NCBI GenBank assembly: GCA_954871525.1 | Contig: OX940863.1 | Coordinates: forward strand, 2,890,001-2,954,000 | DNA from: Parietaria judaica | Lineage: Eukaryota; Streptophyta; Magnoliopsida; Rosales; Urticaceae | Reading direction: 5' to 3' | DNA: 64,000 nucleotides | Shown: piece by piece, positions 33,613 to 45,330 of the stretch | How the letters are laid out: each line of letters starts with the position of its first letter | Numbering within the stretch: the stretch's first letter is position 1 | Translations under genes and position numbers: made by a program | The notes under the pieces: model-generated | What the model saw: only the letters and a program-made list of their open reading frames with translations | Database searches by the model: none | Told to the model about the DNA's origin: nothing

Positions 33613-33640
<28 letters not shown>
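32740..33640. other. 3' flank of WRKY
   Basis: 3' UTR followed by AT-rich DNA with a short (TA)n tract at 33115-33133 and an (ATA)n run at 33615-33635. No gene seen. Confidence 0.5.
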
Positions 33641-33643
<3 letters not shown>

Positions 33644-34110
33644 CTACCACGGACTTGAGACTACATACCTCTTCAAAATTTCTAAGATCTTGTGCCCGTG
33701 ATGTAACTCATCCTTTTCTAAATCAAATGCAAAGATTATTTCAGGATGGACGTCACCGGGTATGTCCAATCGGCCTAGCCAGTGCAAAGAGTCGTTAGCA
33801 AGCAGCCCGTGCTCATTGAAAAACGGAGCATTTGGATTTAGAGATCTCCCAAGTGTCCGTCTTCGTACGGTAAATCTTGACAAGTTTGTATTCGTCAGCG
33901 ATATAGTCGTGGCCGAAGCCATAAATGGTAAACGGTAGTAATTACAATTTTGGGACATTCTTGGATGATATAGTTAAGAGGTTTTTACGGTACCTTGTGG
34001 TTGTAGGCCGTTCCATATAGCTAGGTCGTCTTCAAACCCCAAGAGAACTACCAATCTATTGAAATTCTTCAAGGATGTCGATTTGATCTATGTGTTCTTC
34101 GATAGGGTTG
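33644..34110 (-). pseudogene. F-box-associated (FBA) domain relic
   Basis: A minus-strand frame (33958-33644) encodes NEHGLLANDSLHWLGRLD followed by PEIIFAFDLEKDE. This is the hallmark 'not-shown-before/It-looks-like-DSLHWL, then IIAFDL' pattern of F-box-associated domains (CPR1/CPR30-like proteins). Upstream, near 34060-34030, another frame gives DDLAIWN, the preceding FBA motif, but stops and a frame change separate the two. No F-box and no start were found, so this is a decayed partial copy with approximate limits. Confidence 0.55.
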
Positions 34111-36983
34111 TCGAAGTTCTTCGTGGTGTATCGAGGGGAAAGAGTTCTAGATGAGATCCATGTCATGATCACAATACCACGGCCGTCGGCCAGAGACGGT
34201 TCTTGCAGCATGACCGAGGTGTTGTAGGAGCTATTCAGATAATAGTTCTGACAGCAGTGTATATAAACATGCTCTTGCGTAAAACTTCTTCAAAAATAAA
34301 TTACTTCTGTCAATTAAACACTTTGATTTTATGCCAATTGCAAGTATGTACCAGTTAAAATAAATTATGTTTTCTCTGAGCTTTGTTTTTCAAGTGTTCA
34401 ATCGGGATCTTAATGCTTCAAACAAAGACGTTCTAGGCCAAAAAGTGTAATTTAAGGATTTTATATCATTATTTTAGATATCTAAATAATTTTAATTATT
34501 TTTCTCATTTCGAATGATGTTATAGCCTGATTACGATGTGATAATCTAAACATAGTATTACTATTCACTATTATTAGTATTACTATTGAATATTGGTCAC
34601 TTATATGCAGATAATTGTCGTTTATTATATAACACTCATGAAGCTGGCCTAAAACATTCTTGTGGGCCTGCTATAAGAATAGTTTTGGGCCCATGCTAAT
34701 AGCTTATGATAAATAGCGGCACAAGTCTTCATGTATGATAATTAGTGCAGATAAGTCAAGTTTTATTTCTAACAGCGTAACTCTTTTTTGTTATATGCCT
34801 GTTAGCACTTAGCACCTTAAGATACTGGGACTTAGGTTTTTGTTCATGAAGTATTATTTTTGTTTTATTGATTTATATTAGTTTATTTGTTTTAATTTAT
34901 TATAATTATTTTTCAATTAATTCGAATATTTAGGCAACGACGTCGCAATTAAGAAAAAAAAAATTAAAGTGGATGTTGACATTCATGTACTTGAGATACT
35001 AATAGAAATATAACATGAGAAGTAACACCGTCAGAAATAAAATGTAAAGATTTTTCTACACTGATTACCAAAATATGAAGACTTGTACCGCTATGGACTT
35101 GGCATTTGTAACATAAAACTCCTTTGTCCCATATCTATGGAAATGTTTTCAACAATATAATCTTCTTTTATGGCATTTTTCTTCTAAATTAAGCCTTTCT
35201 TCTACGCAACGTAGTAGACAAGCATATATTATTGGTCGAAATATTCAATGGAACAATCATAATTTGAGCCTTGAGGAATGAATTAAAGGGCAATTTCTAC
35301 ACTCTATATGGTGTGTTTATGTTCCACAATAATTAAATTAAATTATCTTGTTAAACTATATAACATAGTTTGGTGGGAGTATTATCTTCGTATGATAGAC
35401 AAGTTACAGTAAAATAAATCAGAAAGGTTCACGAGTTGTCGTTTTCCTACACATGTTATTAAATTAACTGATATCTAAATTTTGCAATTCATGAATGCTT
35501 GAGGGATTTTTTTTAGCACTGTTCTTAATTGTCGTTTACAATTGACTGACGACATGTCGTTTGGGCATTCCGGCGGGCCAGCCTAGGTCCGAAACTCGGT
35601 CCTCGTTTCGGACATTTTATTTAAATAATTAAGCATCATTATTATTTAAATAACCCAAACAATATTAAAAATTTACTTTTAATAAACAATATACATATAT
35701 ATTTTTTATATCGATCGAGTTGTGTCTTCTCTTCAGGCTCGGGGGCCTAAAACCTGATTATTTAAGGCTCGGGCCTCAAGCTGGGTGGGCCTGCCCCAAA
35801 GCAGAGCTTTAGGTTGAACTTGATGGACTTGCTACCTAATAGTCATAATAAGTCACGACCACAAACGAATTGGCTTGCAAAGTTGGTCCTACTAAGTTAA
35901 TTATCTAGATTTTGTTGACACTATTTGTACGCTTCCTATCAATTTATAATATTTCTTTCTGGTACCTTCTAATCATGGGACTAAAATATGATGTCTATAT
36001 TGTATACCAGTTCATATATACATAAATAACCAAACATTTTCGTTTACTCCTTAATAAGTAATTAAATCCATCTTAAAGTACCCAATTTTATCATTAGGCG
36101 TATGAGTCTTTGGGTCCCTTAATTCGCTAGAGGAATTATCCGTGGTACTCTAATTAAATTTAGACTCATAAAATGTGATTTATTTAACAATATAAGATAA
36201 GATGTGAGACACAAAATAACGACAATAGACAAAAATAGAATTTGGATATCTTACATGCATCATATATTGATAATTGTAAAATAAATACTCAATGTGATTA
36301 AAAATAGTACGACATATTCATGAACATTTTAATTACATTGATTAAATACTAATTATCGCAAAATTTGTATTTTTGATTGATCTCGTTTCATTTGTTTATA
36401 TTAACATTTGTTTTTTTATGAAGTATACACGCGTAAATAACTAGACAATACCGTCTAAAATCTAAATTTTACATCCTTGAATAACCCTATTTTAAATATT
36501 AATAATATTTTTGTCATAATTATCCCTTCTAATATATAAACAAAAAATAAACAAACGAAAACCACATGGCTAGAAAAGCTAACAAAATTAATAATATATT
36601 GTGAAAAAAAAAATATGAATTGAATAAATAAAAAAGATTCACCAACAATAAGCAACAACCATAATAATAATAAAATCAACCGCTGAGAGAGAGTGAGTGA
36701 CTCAGAGAAGGACGTAATTTCCGACGTTTTCTCTATTCTTTAAGCAAACGCCTTCTTCTTCTTCTTCCTCCTCCTCTACTTGATCTCTGCTTCTCTGATC
36801 TCTCTCTCGCTAGGGTTTCTTTCCTTCTCAATGTCCTTCGGATTCGCTCTCTGATCTTCCTAGCAAGGTATCACTTTTCTCCACTCGATCTACGATTCTC
36901 CCAATCCTGTTCGATTCTGATTGCCCGATTTCCGCTTCGGTTCTGGTTTCGCAGCTTCGGAGCCCGTTTTGGAGCGACCCAAC
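34111..36983. other. Intergenic region upstream of RWA
   Basis: Mostly AT-rich with no supported gene. A GGGCC/GGCCC-rich patch at 35568-35815 looks like TE remnant. Scattered TGTCGTTT/AACGACA words occur at about 34617, 35438, 35534-35568 and 36218. The last 250 bases hold the RWA leader, with CTTCTTCTTCTTC pyrimidine tracts and at least one probable 5' UTR intron. Confidence 0.45.
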
Positions 36984-39900
36984 ATGGTGGAATCCGAGCC
37001 GATCATACCTGGACAGGTTCGAGATTTGATTGCTGTGATTTCGCCTATTGTTGCTGCTTAGTGAATGTATGCGTCGATTTGATGGAAGATCTCCATTTCT
37101 TGATTGAGATTTGCTTAGTGCATTGCTGTGCTCGCGATCTGAAATTCGATTGGTAGTGTCGGCAATTGCTGTGACATGAGTGCGTATGATTAGCTCCACT
37201 GGAAAGAGCTGGGCTTCGTGTAAAGCAGCGAACTTTAACCTAATGTTGCGAACTAATTCATTCGTGGTTCATATAATTATCCCTTTGCATTAAAAAACTG
37301 TGAGATTTATTTTCGGTATTTATTTTTCTTAATGGCTAGATGATATGTAATGGAAACTAGTGATAGTTTTCACTCATTTGCTGTAGTATCTGATTGAAAG
37401 AAACATCCCCGGTTAATTGGCTTACGTTTAAGTTGTTTTTTTTTTATCGTCGGTAGTCTTAGCATTCGTTTCATTTTTTTTAATAATGTTTGTAGGTTTC
37501 TTTCTTGTTTGGGATCATCCCAACATTTGTGGCGTGGATATATTCAGAGTACTTGGAGTATAAGAAATCTTCAGCGCCACACAAAGTGTAAGTTTTTCTT
37601 TTTATTTTGTTTCGGACTCTGGTCTGAGATCTCATTGCTTTCATATGATTGGAGACCATATTTTATTTGTTTTTATTTGCACTAGCTCTAAAATATTGAT
37701 CTTCCGTATGACTTGAGTTTCCAGTTTAACTGCCACTGCCTTCTTCCTTGGCTTTCAAGTTTTCACCAACAGGCTTAATTTCATTATTCTTATTAGAAAT
37801 GCTGTTTTTGTGGTCATACCTCGTTTTTTTTTTTTTGGTCGTTATCCTAGAGTTTTATTACTGTATTTAAGTTAGGGTTGTTACAATGCAGCCATTCAGA
37901 TACCAATCTAGTCGAATTGGGAGGGGAGACCATCAAGGAAGATGATCGTGCGGTTTTGCTCGAAGGAGGTCTTGCGAGATCAGCATCTTCAAAGTTTTAT
38001 AGCTCGTCTATCAAAGCAAATCTGATCAGGTTTTTCCCATGACATGCAATTTCAATATTGAACTATTTATTTTGGTTTCATCATAAGCTTTTCTCAGATT
38101 GTCCGCTTTTATTTACTAGGTTTATTACTTTTGAGGAGTCTTTTTTACTAGAGAATCGAGCTACACTAAGAGCAATGTAAGTTGGTTTAATATAAGCTAT
38201 GTTTGAAATCTTCCAAAGGGTATTTATTCTTATCAAGATCAATATTTCTATCAGGGCTGAGTTTGGAGCAATCCTATTCTATTTCTACATATCGGATCGC
38301 ACAAGCATATTGGGAGATTCTAAGAAAGTAAGCTTAATTGTGTTCTCTCTCCGACTTGTGCAAATTTAGTCATGCGTTGTATTATATGCATGCATATCTT
38401 GAAATTTACTCAAAATCTTCCTGAATAGATTTGATTTGATAGTTTTTTCATAAGTTCTATGTGCAGACCATGCATAAAGATGAATTTGAATTAAATATTA
38501 TGTAGACTTAGGACTATCGGTATATATATGGGGCCAGTCTTTCAAATTAATTGAACCAGTTTAATTAGTGTAGCATTCAATTGAAGAGCAATAATAAAGA
38601 ATCTTCGTATCAAATTATTCCTTCTTATTTTTTTCACCGAGGTTTTAATTCATAGAAATACTGTCTTCCAAGTATCGTAATCGTTTCTTGTCATTTTCTC
38701 GATGGACAGAACTACAATCGCGATCTTTTTATGTTCCTCTACCTTCTTCTCATCATAGTATCAGCAATGACTTCCTTGAAGAAACACACGGATCGATCGT
38801 CTTTTTCTGGAAAATCCATACTTTACCTTAATCGTCATCAGACTGAGGAATGGAAGGGTTGGATGCAGGCAAGACTTTCTTATCATGATTTTTATCATTT
38901 TTTTTTTCATCTATACTTTTGAAAATTTTCCTATGAATTCCAAAAAAGGGTGGGATTACTTGGTTTATTTATATTTCTGAACCGTGATATTTTCGAATTA
39001 CAGGTCCTATTTCTGATGTATCACTACTTTGCAGCAGCTGAGATATACAATGCGATACGTATATTTATTGCTGCATATGTCTGGATGACTGGATTTGGGA
39101 ATTTTTCCTATTACTACATTAGGAAAGATTTTAGTCTCGCTCGATTTACTCAGGTGCTCTATTTTTTCCGTATATTTTTGTTTTCAAAGTTAAATTGATC
39201 AAGTTATTTAAGATCTTTCATAAACGATGCAGATGATGTGGCGGCTGAACTTCTTTGTGGTGTTTTGCTGCATTGTTCTTAACAATGACTATATGCTGTA
39301 CTATATTTGCCCGATGCACACGTTGTTCACTCTGATGGTGTATGGAGCCCTCGGTATATTCAACAAGTACAACGAGATAAGATCAGTGATGATCGTAAAG
39401 ATTCTTGTATGCTTTCTTGTGGTTATCTTAGTTTGGGAAGTTCCCGGAGTCTTTGAGATAATCTGGAGTCCGTTTGCGTTCTTTTTAGGTCGGTTTTGAT
39501 TCCTCGAAAGTTCCAGTTAGTACATTCTTAAGTTTATATAAGGATTCTAATCCTAATTTTCTTTGTCTATAATTTGGCAGGTTATTCTGATCCTGCAAAG
39601 CCAGATCTCCCACGGCTTCATGAGTGGCATTTCAGATCCGGGCTTGATCGCTACATATGGATCATCGGAATGATATATGCTTATTATCATCCTACTGTAA
39701 ATCATTTAACATTCATGGAGCTAATAGTTTTGTTTTCTGATTAGTATCTACCGGTTTTTGCTGCGTGGATTATTTAAACCTATAATTTATCCATGATCGC
39801 AGGTTGAAAAGTGGATGGAGAGAATAGAGGAATCTGAAACCAAAAAGAAACTATCAATTAAAGGGGGTATTTTAGCTGTGTCCTTATTTGTAAGTATCGT

Positions 39901-40841
39901 TTTTAACCCAAATTTTCTCGATAAATTACTAAAAACATATTATTTTTATGGTCTCTGTCCTTGTGATTTCACCTTGCTACTTTTGGCTTTTGTTCAGGTT
40001 GGTTATTTATGGTTTGAGTACATTTACAAGCTGGACAAGGTTGCATATAATAAGTTACATCCGTATACGTCATGGATTCCTATAACGTGCGTTGCAATAT
40101 CATTTTAATTTAGAAATATATATTTTTAAGTTCTGATTACTTATCGGTATTGATCATATCTATTAACATACATCCTCTCTCCTCTCTGTATTTGTTCAGG
40201 GTTTATATATGCTTGAGGAATATTACACAGCAGTTCCGGAACTTCTCTATGACTCTATTCGCGTATGAAATTTTTTCCTATTTAATTAATATTTATTGAT
40301 ACCATTGTTATTTCCAATTCGGTTTTATTTGACTTGTTTGTTCGTGTATTCTATCATACTAGGTGGCTTGGCAAGATTACCTTGGAGACCTATATTTCTC
40401 AGTTCCACATATGGTTGAGGTATAATTACTTGATTATTGCTTCATTTACGGCTCTAATTTTAAGAATTCACTAATCTAGTTACTTTCTGTGCTAATTCAG
40501 ATCGAACCAGCCTAATGGACAGCCGAAGTGGCTTCTTTCCTTAATTCCAGAATATCCAATGCTCAACTTCATGCTCACCACTGCCATTTACGTACTGGTA
40601 AGTGAGCTCGTTGTTTTACCCGTCGTTTGGGTCAGGAATGTCTTTTTCCACATCTGATTCTTGACCAATTTTTTTAAATTGGCAGGTGTCGCATCGGCTT
40701 TTTGAGTTGACCAACACGCTTAAAACGGTCTTCATCCCCACAACGGACAACCAAAAGCTTTTGCATAATTTTATTGCTGGCTGCACGGTTGCAACTGCGA
40801 TATATTGCTTTTCGTTCATTCTTCTTCTGATCCCTCATTGA
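36984..40841 (+). CDS. RWA: REDUCED WALL ACETYLATION protein (Cas1p-like acyl-transfer protein), 15 exons
   Basis: Multi-pass Golgi protein needed for O-acetylation of cell-wall polysaccharides; it is thought to pass acetyl groups across the membrane to TBL acetyltransferases. Exons: 36984-37016, 37496-37587, 37892-38029, 38120-38176, 38255-38327, 38710-38868, 39004-39153, 39233-39488, 39581-39696, 39803-39889, 39998-40086, 40200-40262, 40363-40419, 40501-40597 and 40686-40841. They sum to 1623 nt, 540 residues, the usual plant length. It starts [20 protein letters not shown] and contains [48 protein letters not shown] and [15 protein letters not shown], with about ten hydrophobic spans. The intron after exon 6 has a GC donor (CAG|GCAAGA). 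The N-terminal GDS/DxxH catalytic half of animal/fungal Cas1 is absent, as normal for plants. Confidence 0.95.
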
Positions 40842-42258
40842 CAAGGTCAGTTCGTACGTAATGCCTTTATTTTCGAGTAATTGCAACCATACCCCCTGAA
40901 CTCGTTGTGTCATATAAGTAGTTTCCCCTGAACATTTTTAACAATTTCCCTTACGAACTCGTAAACTGCTGATGACAAATTTACAGCCCGAAGAGAAGAG
41001 ATGGGATCTGCAGATATATATACACAATAATAGACCAATGCTTAGAACATGTTGCGTGCAATCATACCTTACGAAGCTATCGGTTTTGGCGGTTATGGAG
41101 TATCTGGGTGAAAAAATAACACTTGATGCTGGATTGGCCGGGGAAGGTTTACGGCAGATTCGTTGACAGGGGAAGGAAATTCTTTTGTTATTATTTCTTT
41201 TTATATCTTTTTTTTTTCCTTGTATCATCAGTTTTGTATTTGCTTTTAAGCAGGTTTTTATTTGTAGCCCTTTTGATTCAATCATTAAAAAAAATGTAGG
41301 TCCATTCAATTTTATTACAGTTTGTAATATGCCGATTTTGCAGCAGTTATTATCAATATTAAGCAAAGTCCAATGCAAGGTGAATTATATTTAGTTTAGC
41401 CCCTTTTAACCATAATTTTGCAGTCTAAACTAAAAAAAATTCGTAGAAATATGCCTGCGGAAAAAAATGAAACTAGCGGAATAAAAATTCTGGTTCTTCT
41501 TTTACAAATTTTGGGTAAATTTAGGAAGGAAAAACCCAAAATTCTTTTTTTTTTTCTCTTAATTATTTAAATGTTTAAACAATATAACCCATCAAATCTC
41601 GATCTAGCGGTTCTGGTAAACCGTCATTAATCAATAGAAAACCTAATTATGGAAATAAATCGGAGTCCCGTATTTACAAAAGCGTGAGGGGACAAGGATA
41701 TACAATACAACCAGCCTACAAGAGTTGTAGTGTCCTCCAAACTTTTAAAAACAAGTAAATTATACTCTATTTTTTCGTTAGCCCGCCACACTGAGCCCTC
41801 CGAAATTTCAATCCTGGTCCCGCCCCTGTACACGACTAATCCAATTATAGTCTGATCAGATTACAATTTGCAACTATCAAACTCCGAAACAAGAAAAGGG
41901 TTGCAATTAGAAGGTTGAATTTGTATTGTAGGTGGAGTCACTCACATGGCTTAAATTAATGGCAATTATGAGTGGAGAGGTAAAGTGCGTGTCCTTGGAA
42001 CGAACGCTTCGCCTATTTGTTTGCTCAGCTGCAAAAGTGTGCGTTAATGGAGTGGACTACGTAGAAGCATCGAGTTTATCCACATTTGGCTAAAATATTG
42101 CTAATTAGCTTTCTTTCTCTTTTGCGTTACTTTAGGCGACACGCAAAATACTAGATGCGTTGCTCATTGCCATTGCATGAAGCCCTTGCAACTGTACTAA
42201 CAAACAATATATCCACTTTTTAGCTCTCTCTCTCTCTCTTCATTGAATCGCTTTCGAC
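40842..42258. other. 3' flank of RWA and upstream region of the first PUP
   Basis: 40842 to about 41400 is the RWA 3' UTR and flank. At 40880-40960 a GAGTAATTGCAACCATACCC-type phrase recalls the ends of the Mutator-like MITEs, so a truncated copy may sit there. The rest is AT-rich, with a (CT)n run at 42223-42240 in the PUP leader. No gene seen. Confidence 0.45.
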
Positions 42259-43797
42259 ATGGGAGAGGACCAACCTTTGAAGCTCAATGTCTTGTGTAAG
42301 ATCATCATCGTATTCAATCATAGATACACAAGACAATTATAGTTTTTGTCATGCTGTGTGTTTTGACGTGTTATTGAAGGGAAATTAAGCAAGCGCTGAG
42401 CGGTTTGAAACATCGAACACTGGACTAGTTTTACACTTCTTTTCGGGTCTTGTTCGCTTCTAAGTTCTAATCACTTAAACATATGCATCTTACATTTATA
42501 TATATATATATATATATATAAATTGCATCTCCCTATTAATGCTCTTTCTTTATTATCTCTCGTCTTTATTGAATTTTATTCGTTTATGTGAGTATTTTAG
42601 TGTCACAAGTGCTTGCTTATTTTAAGGATACAAGTTCAAATGTTCGTTAACCTTATTTGCTCTTTTACAGCTCAAGAAGCTAATGAAGCTGACCCACCTG
42701 GGAGTTCAAGTGTCCTAAGCCAATCCACACTCAACGCCCAAGGCAGGGACCGGAAATGGTGGCTCCGGGTATCAATCTACGCCGTCCTCGTCCTCTCCGG
42801 CGAGACCGTCGGAACCCTGCTCGGAAGGCTATACTACGACAAAGGCGGAAACAGCAAGTGGATATCAACCTTAGTCCAAATCGCCGGCTTCCCAATCCTC
42901 CTTCCCTGCTACCTCCTTTCCGCCCTCCGAAACCCTAAACCCGTCCTCCACGCACAACCAACCAAAATCGCCATGAAAGCCTCGCTGGTCTACACCTTGC
43001 TTGGCCTCCTCAACGTGGCCGTGTGCCTCTTCCACTCCATCGGCCTTTTCCACCTCCAAGTCTCGACGTACTCGCTGATCTGCGCAACGCAGCTCTCCTT
43101 CAGCGCGTTCTTCTCCTTCTTCCTCAACTCCCAAAAACTCACGCCGTACATCGTGAACTCCCTCGTCCTCCTCACCGTCTCCTCCATCCTTCTCCTATTC
43201 CAAGCCGATGTCAACGACCCGGTCGAGACCGCGGGAAGGAATCACGTGTTGGGCTTCGTCTGCACTGTTATGGGATCGGCAGGGTACGGCTTGGTCCTGT
43301 CCCTCACACAATTCTCGCTGCAGAGAGTGCTGAAGAGAGAAGCGAACTTCTCAGTGTGCATGGACATGACGGTTTACGTGTCGCTGGTGTCCACTGTCGC
43401 TGGCTTCGCGGGGCTGTTTGGCAGCGGAGACTGGAAGGTTCTGCGGCCGGAAATAGAGCGCTTCGAGCTCGGCAAAGTATCGTACGCGTTGGTTTTGACA
43501 TTTTCGACGGTCGCGTGGCAGTTGGTCAACCTCGGAGCCGTGGGGCTGATTCTGGAGGTGTCGTCGCTGTTCTCCAACGTGATCAGCGTGCTGAGTTTGC
43601 CCGTGGTGCCGGTTCTGGCGGTGGTGTTCTTCCGGGATCGGATTGATGGAGTGAAGGTGGTGGCCATGGTGTTGGCTCTCTGGGGTTTGATGTCGTATGT
43701 GTATCAGCACTACCTCGAGAGCAAGAAGCCCGAAGATCCTGAGAGCAAAGGAAACGACACTGAAACAAACGTTGGGGTTTCAGTTTTTCAGTTTTAA
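42259..43797 (+). CDS. PUP: Purine permease family transporter, PUP copy 1, 2 exons
   Basis: DMT-superfamily proton-coupled transporter; members move adenine, cytokinins and related heterocycles across the plasma membrane or tonoplast. Exon 1 (42259-42295) encodes MGEDQPLKLNVL and exon 2 (42671-43797) the rest: 387 residues. Ten hydrophobic spans are visible. PUP signatures: LLGRLYYDKGGNSKWISTL, GFPILLPCYLL, VSTYSLICATQLSFSAFFSF, FLNSQKLTPYIVNSLVLLT, and the end-block VVPVLAVVFFRDRIDGVKVV-AMVLALWGLMSYVYQHYL. The short exon 1 plus one long exon is shared by all four copies here. This copy is the most diverged. Substrate cannot be told from sequence. Confidence 0.94.
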
Positions 43798-44745
43798 TTA
43801 GGGTTTGCTTTTTTGTGGAGAGATCATTATGGTATGTACTATTGTTAAAAGATGCTATATATATACGTATTGCATGCATCATGCATGTCAATATATACAA
43901 TTTTACAAAGTATTAAAAACATACATGGTTATTGCCTTTGCCTTGTTATATTAATATGCTCAAGGTCTAAACTTTATTATTCGATATATATATATATTGG
44001 CCATTCTTGCTTTTTACTTTGAGTGTATAATTTAGTCATTGAACTTGTATCTTTGAATAGAAATAATTCTTTGGGAATATCTCAGTTTCAAAAGAAGTTA
44101 ATTTTTTAATTAGTTAGAAAAAGAAAATACATGCTATAGAAAGAAAAAAATATGATGGTATAACGTTTGTTGCTACTTTCTCTTATGTCTTATTTATAAT
44201 ATAAAAAAATTCTCAAGTTCATTCAAGCAATTGCACTAAAATGAATTTCGAGCAGTGAGATGAAACCGTGTTAACTAATATCAACGAATAAATTTATAAT
44301 TAATTTCCGATAATAAGTCCCGACATGGACGGATGTATCTTAATGGGTGTCGGGGCATTTTCCCCACCAGCCGAAATTTTCAATTTTCACCTCACTTTTT
44401 CTCGTTTTTCAGTTTTTACCCTTAAATACATAAATTTTCTTAATCTTTTATCTTCAAATTATGCTTAATTTGCCCGTCTAAAATTTATCCGGGCTCAATA
44501 TTTACATCATGAATCCGCCATTGACTCACTACATATTTAAACAGATTGAGAATATACACAAAATCTTAGCACATTCTGAGTTGGAAGTCAATAAAGACAC
44601 TCGAAAATCAGGTATTAGTCACCATCATATTTTCATGCACATTTATGGGTTGACCAATCACCACAATGCCCACACACACCAACTTGCCTATGACAGTATG
44701 TTTATATGTGTGTACACACATATATACAGTGGCGGAGGTTCCCAC
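43798..44745. other. Intergenic region after PUP copy 1
   Basis: AT-rich. A stretch at 44330-44520 ending ATGAATCCGCCATTGAC looks like a fragment of a DNA transposon but has no clear partner end. No gene. Confidence 0.4.
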
Positions 44746-45330
44746 TAGGGGTGGCAATTTGGGGCCGGACACGAAACACGAAACGGTTACGACACGATTT
44801 AAACGGGTCTGGGTCTACCATAAATGGATCTGGGTCCAACCGTGTCGAACACGATTAACACGATTAAATAACGGGTAAACACGACACGAACACGATAACA
44901 CGATGGGACCCAATTAGACACGATTAAATAGTAAAAAGTTACATTTTCTACATTTTATATATATGTTATTAAGTGTTTTAATACTTATTATATATGAAAT
45001 TTATGTTTTTATTTGATTAATTTCGTCTTACAATTGATGAATATAAAAATTTGCTAGTAAAATTTTAAAATCTTCGACAATATAGTTAAATAAATTAAGT
45101 TAAATGAGTATAAATTGAATTAATTTATCATTTATAAATAAATGTCTCTATTAATTGGGTTAAACAGGTAGACACGATAAACACGTTATTTAAATGGGGT
45201 GGGTCTGGGTCTCGTCTTCTAACACGATTAATAAATGGGGCGGGTCTGGGTCTAGATAAAATAAGTAAAAAACGACTAAGACCCGGCACGAACACGACAC
45301 GCAACCCGAATTGCCACCCCTAGTTCCCAC
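44738..45330 (+). mobile_element. hAT-like non-autonomous element, copy B, with 8-bp target duplication
   Basis: The element 44746-45322 (577 bp) begins TAGGGGTGGCAATTTGGG and ends CCCGAATTGCCACCCCTA. It is flanked by the exact octamer GTTCCCAC at 44738-44745 and 45323-45330, the 8-bp duplication expected of hAT transposition. Inverted subterminal blocks are rich in CACGA/TCGTG. It has no transposase. It is an inverted relative of the older copy at 21623-22164; the intact duplication and ends show that this copy is younger. Confidence 0.92.
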
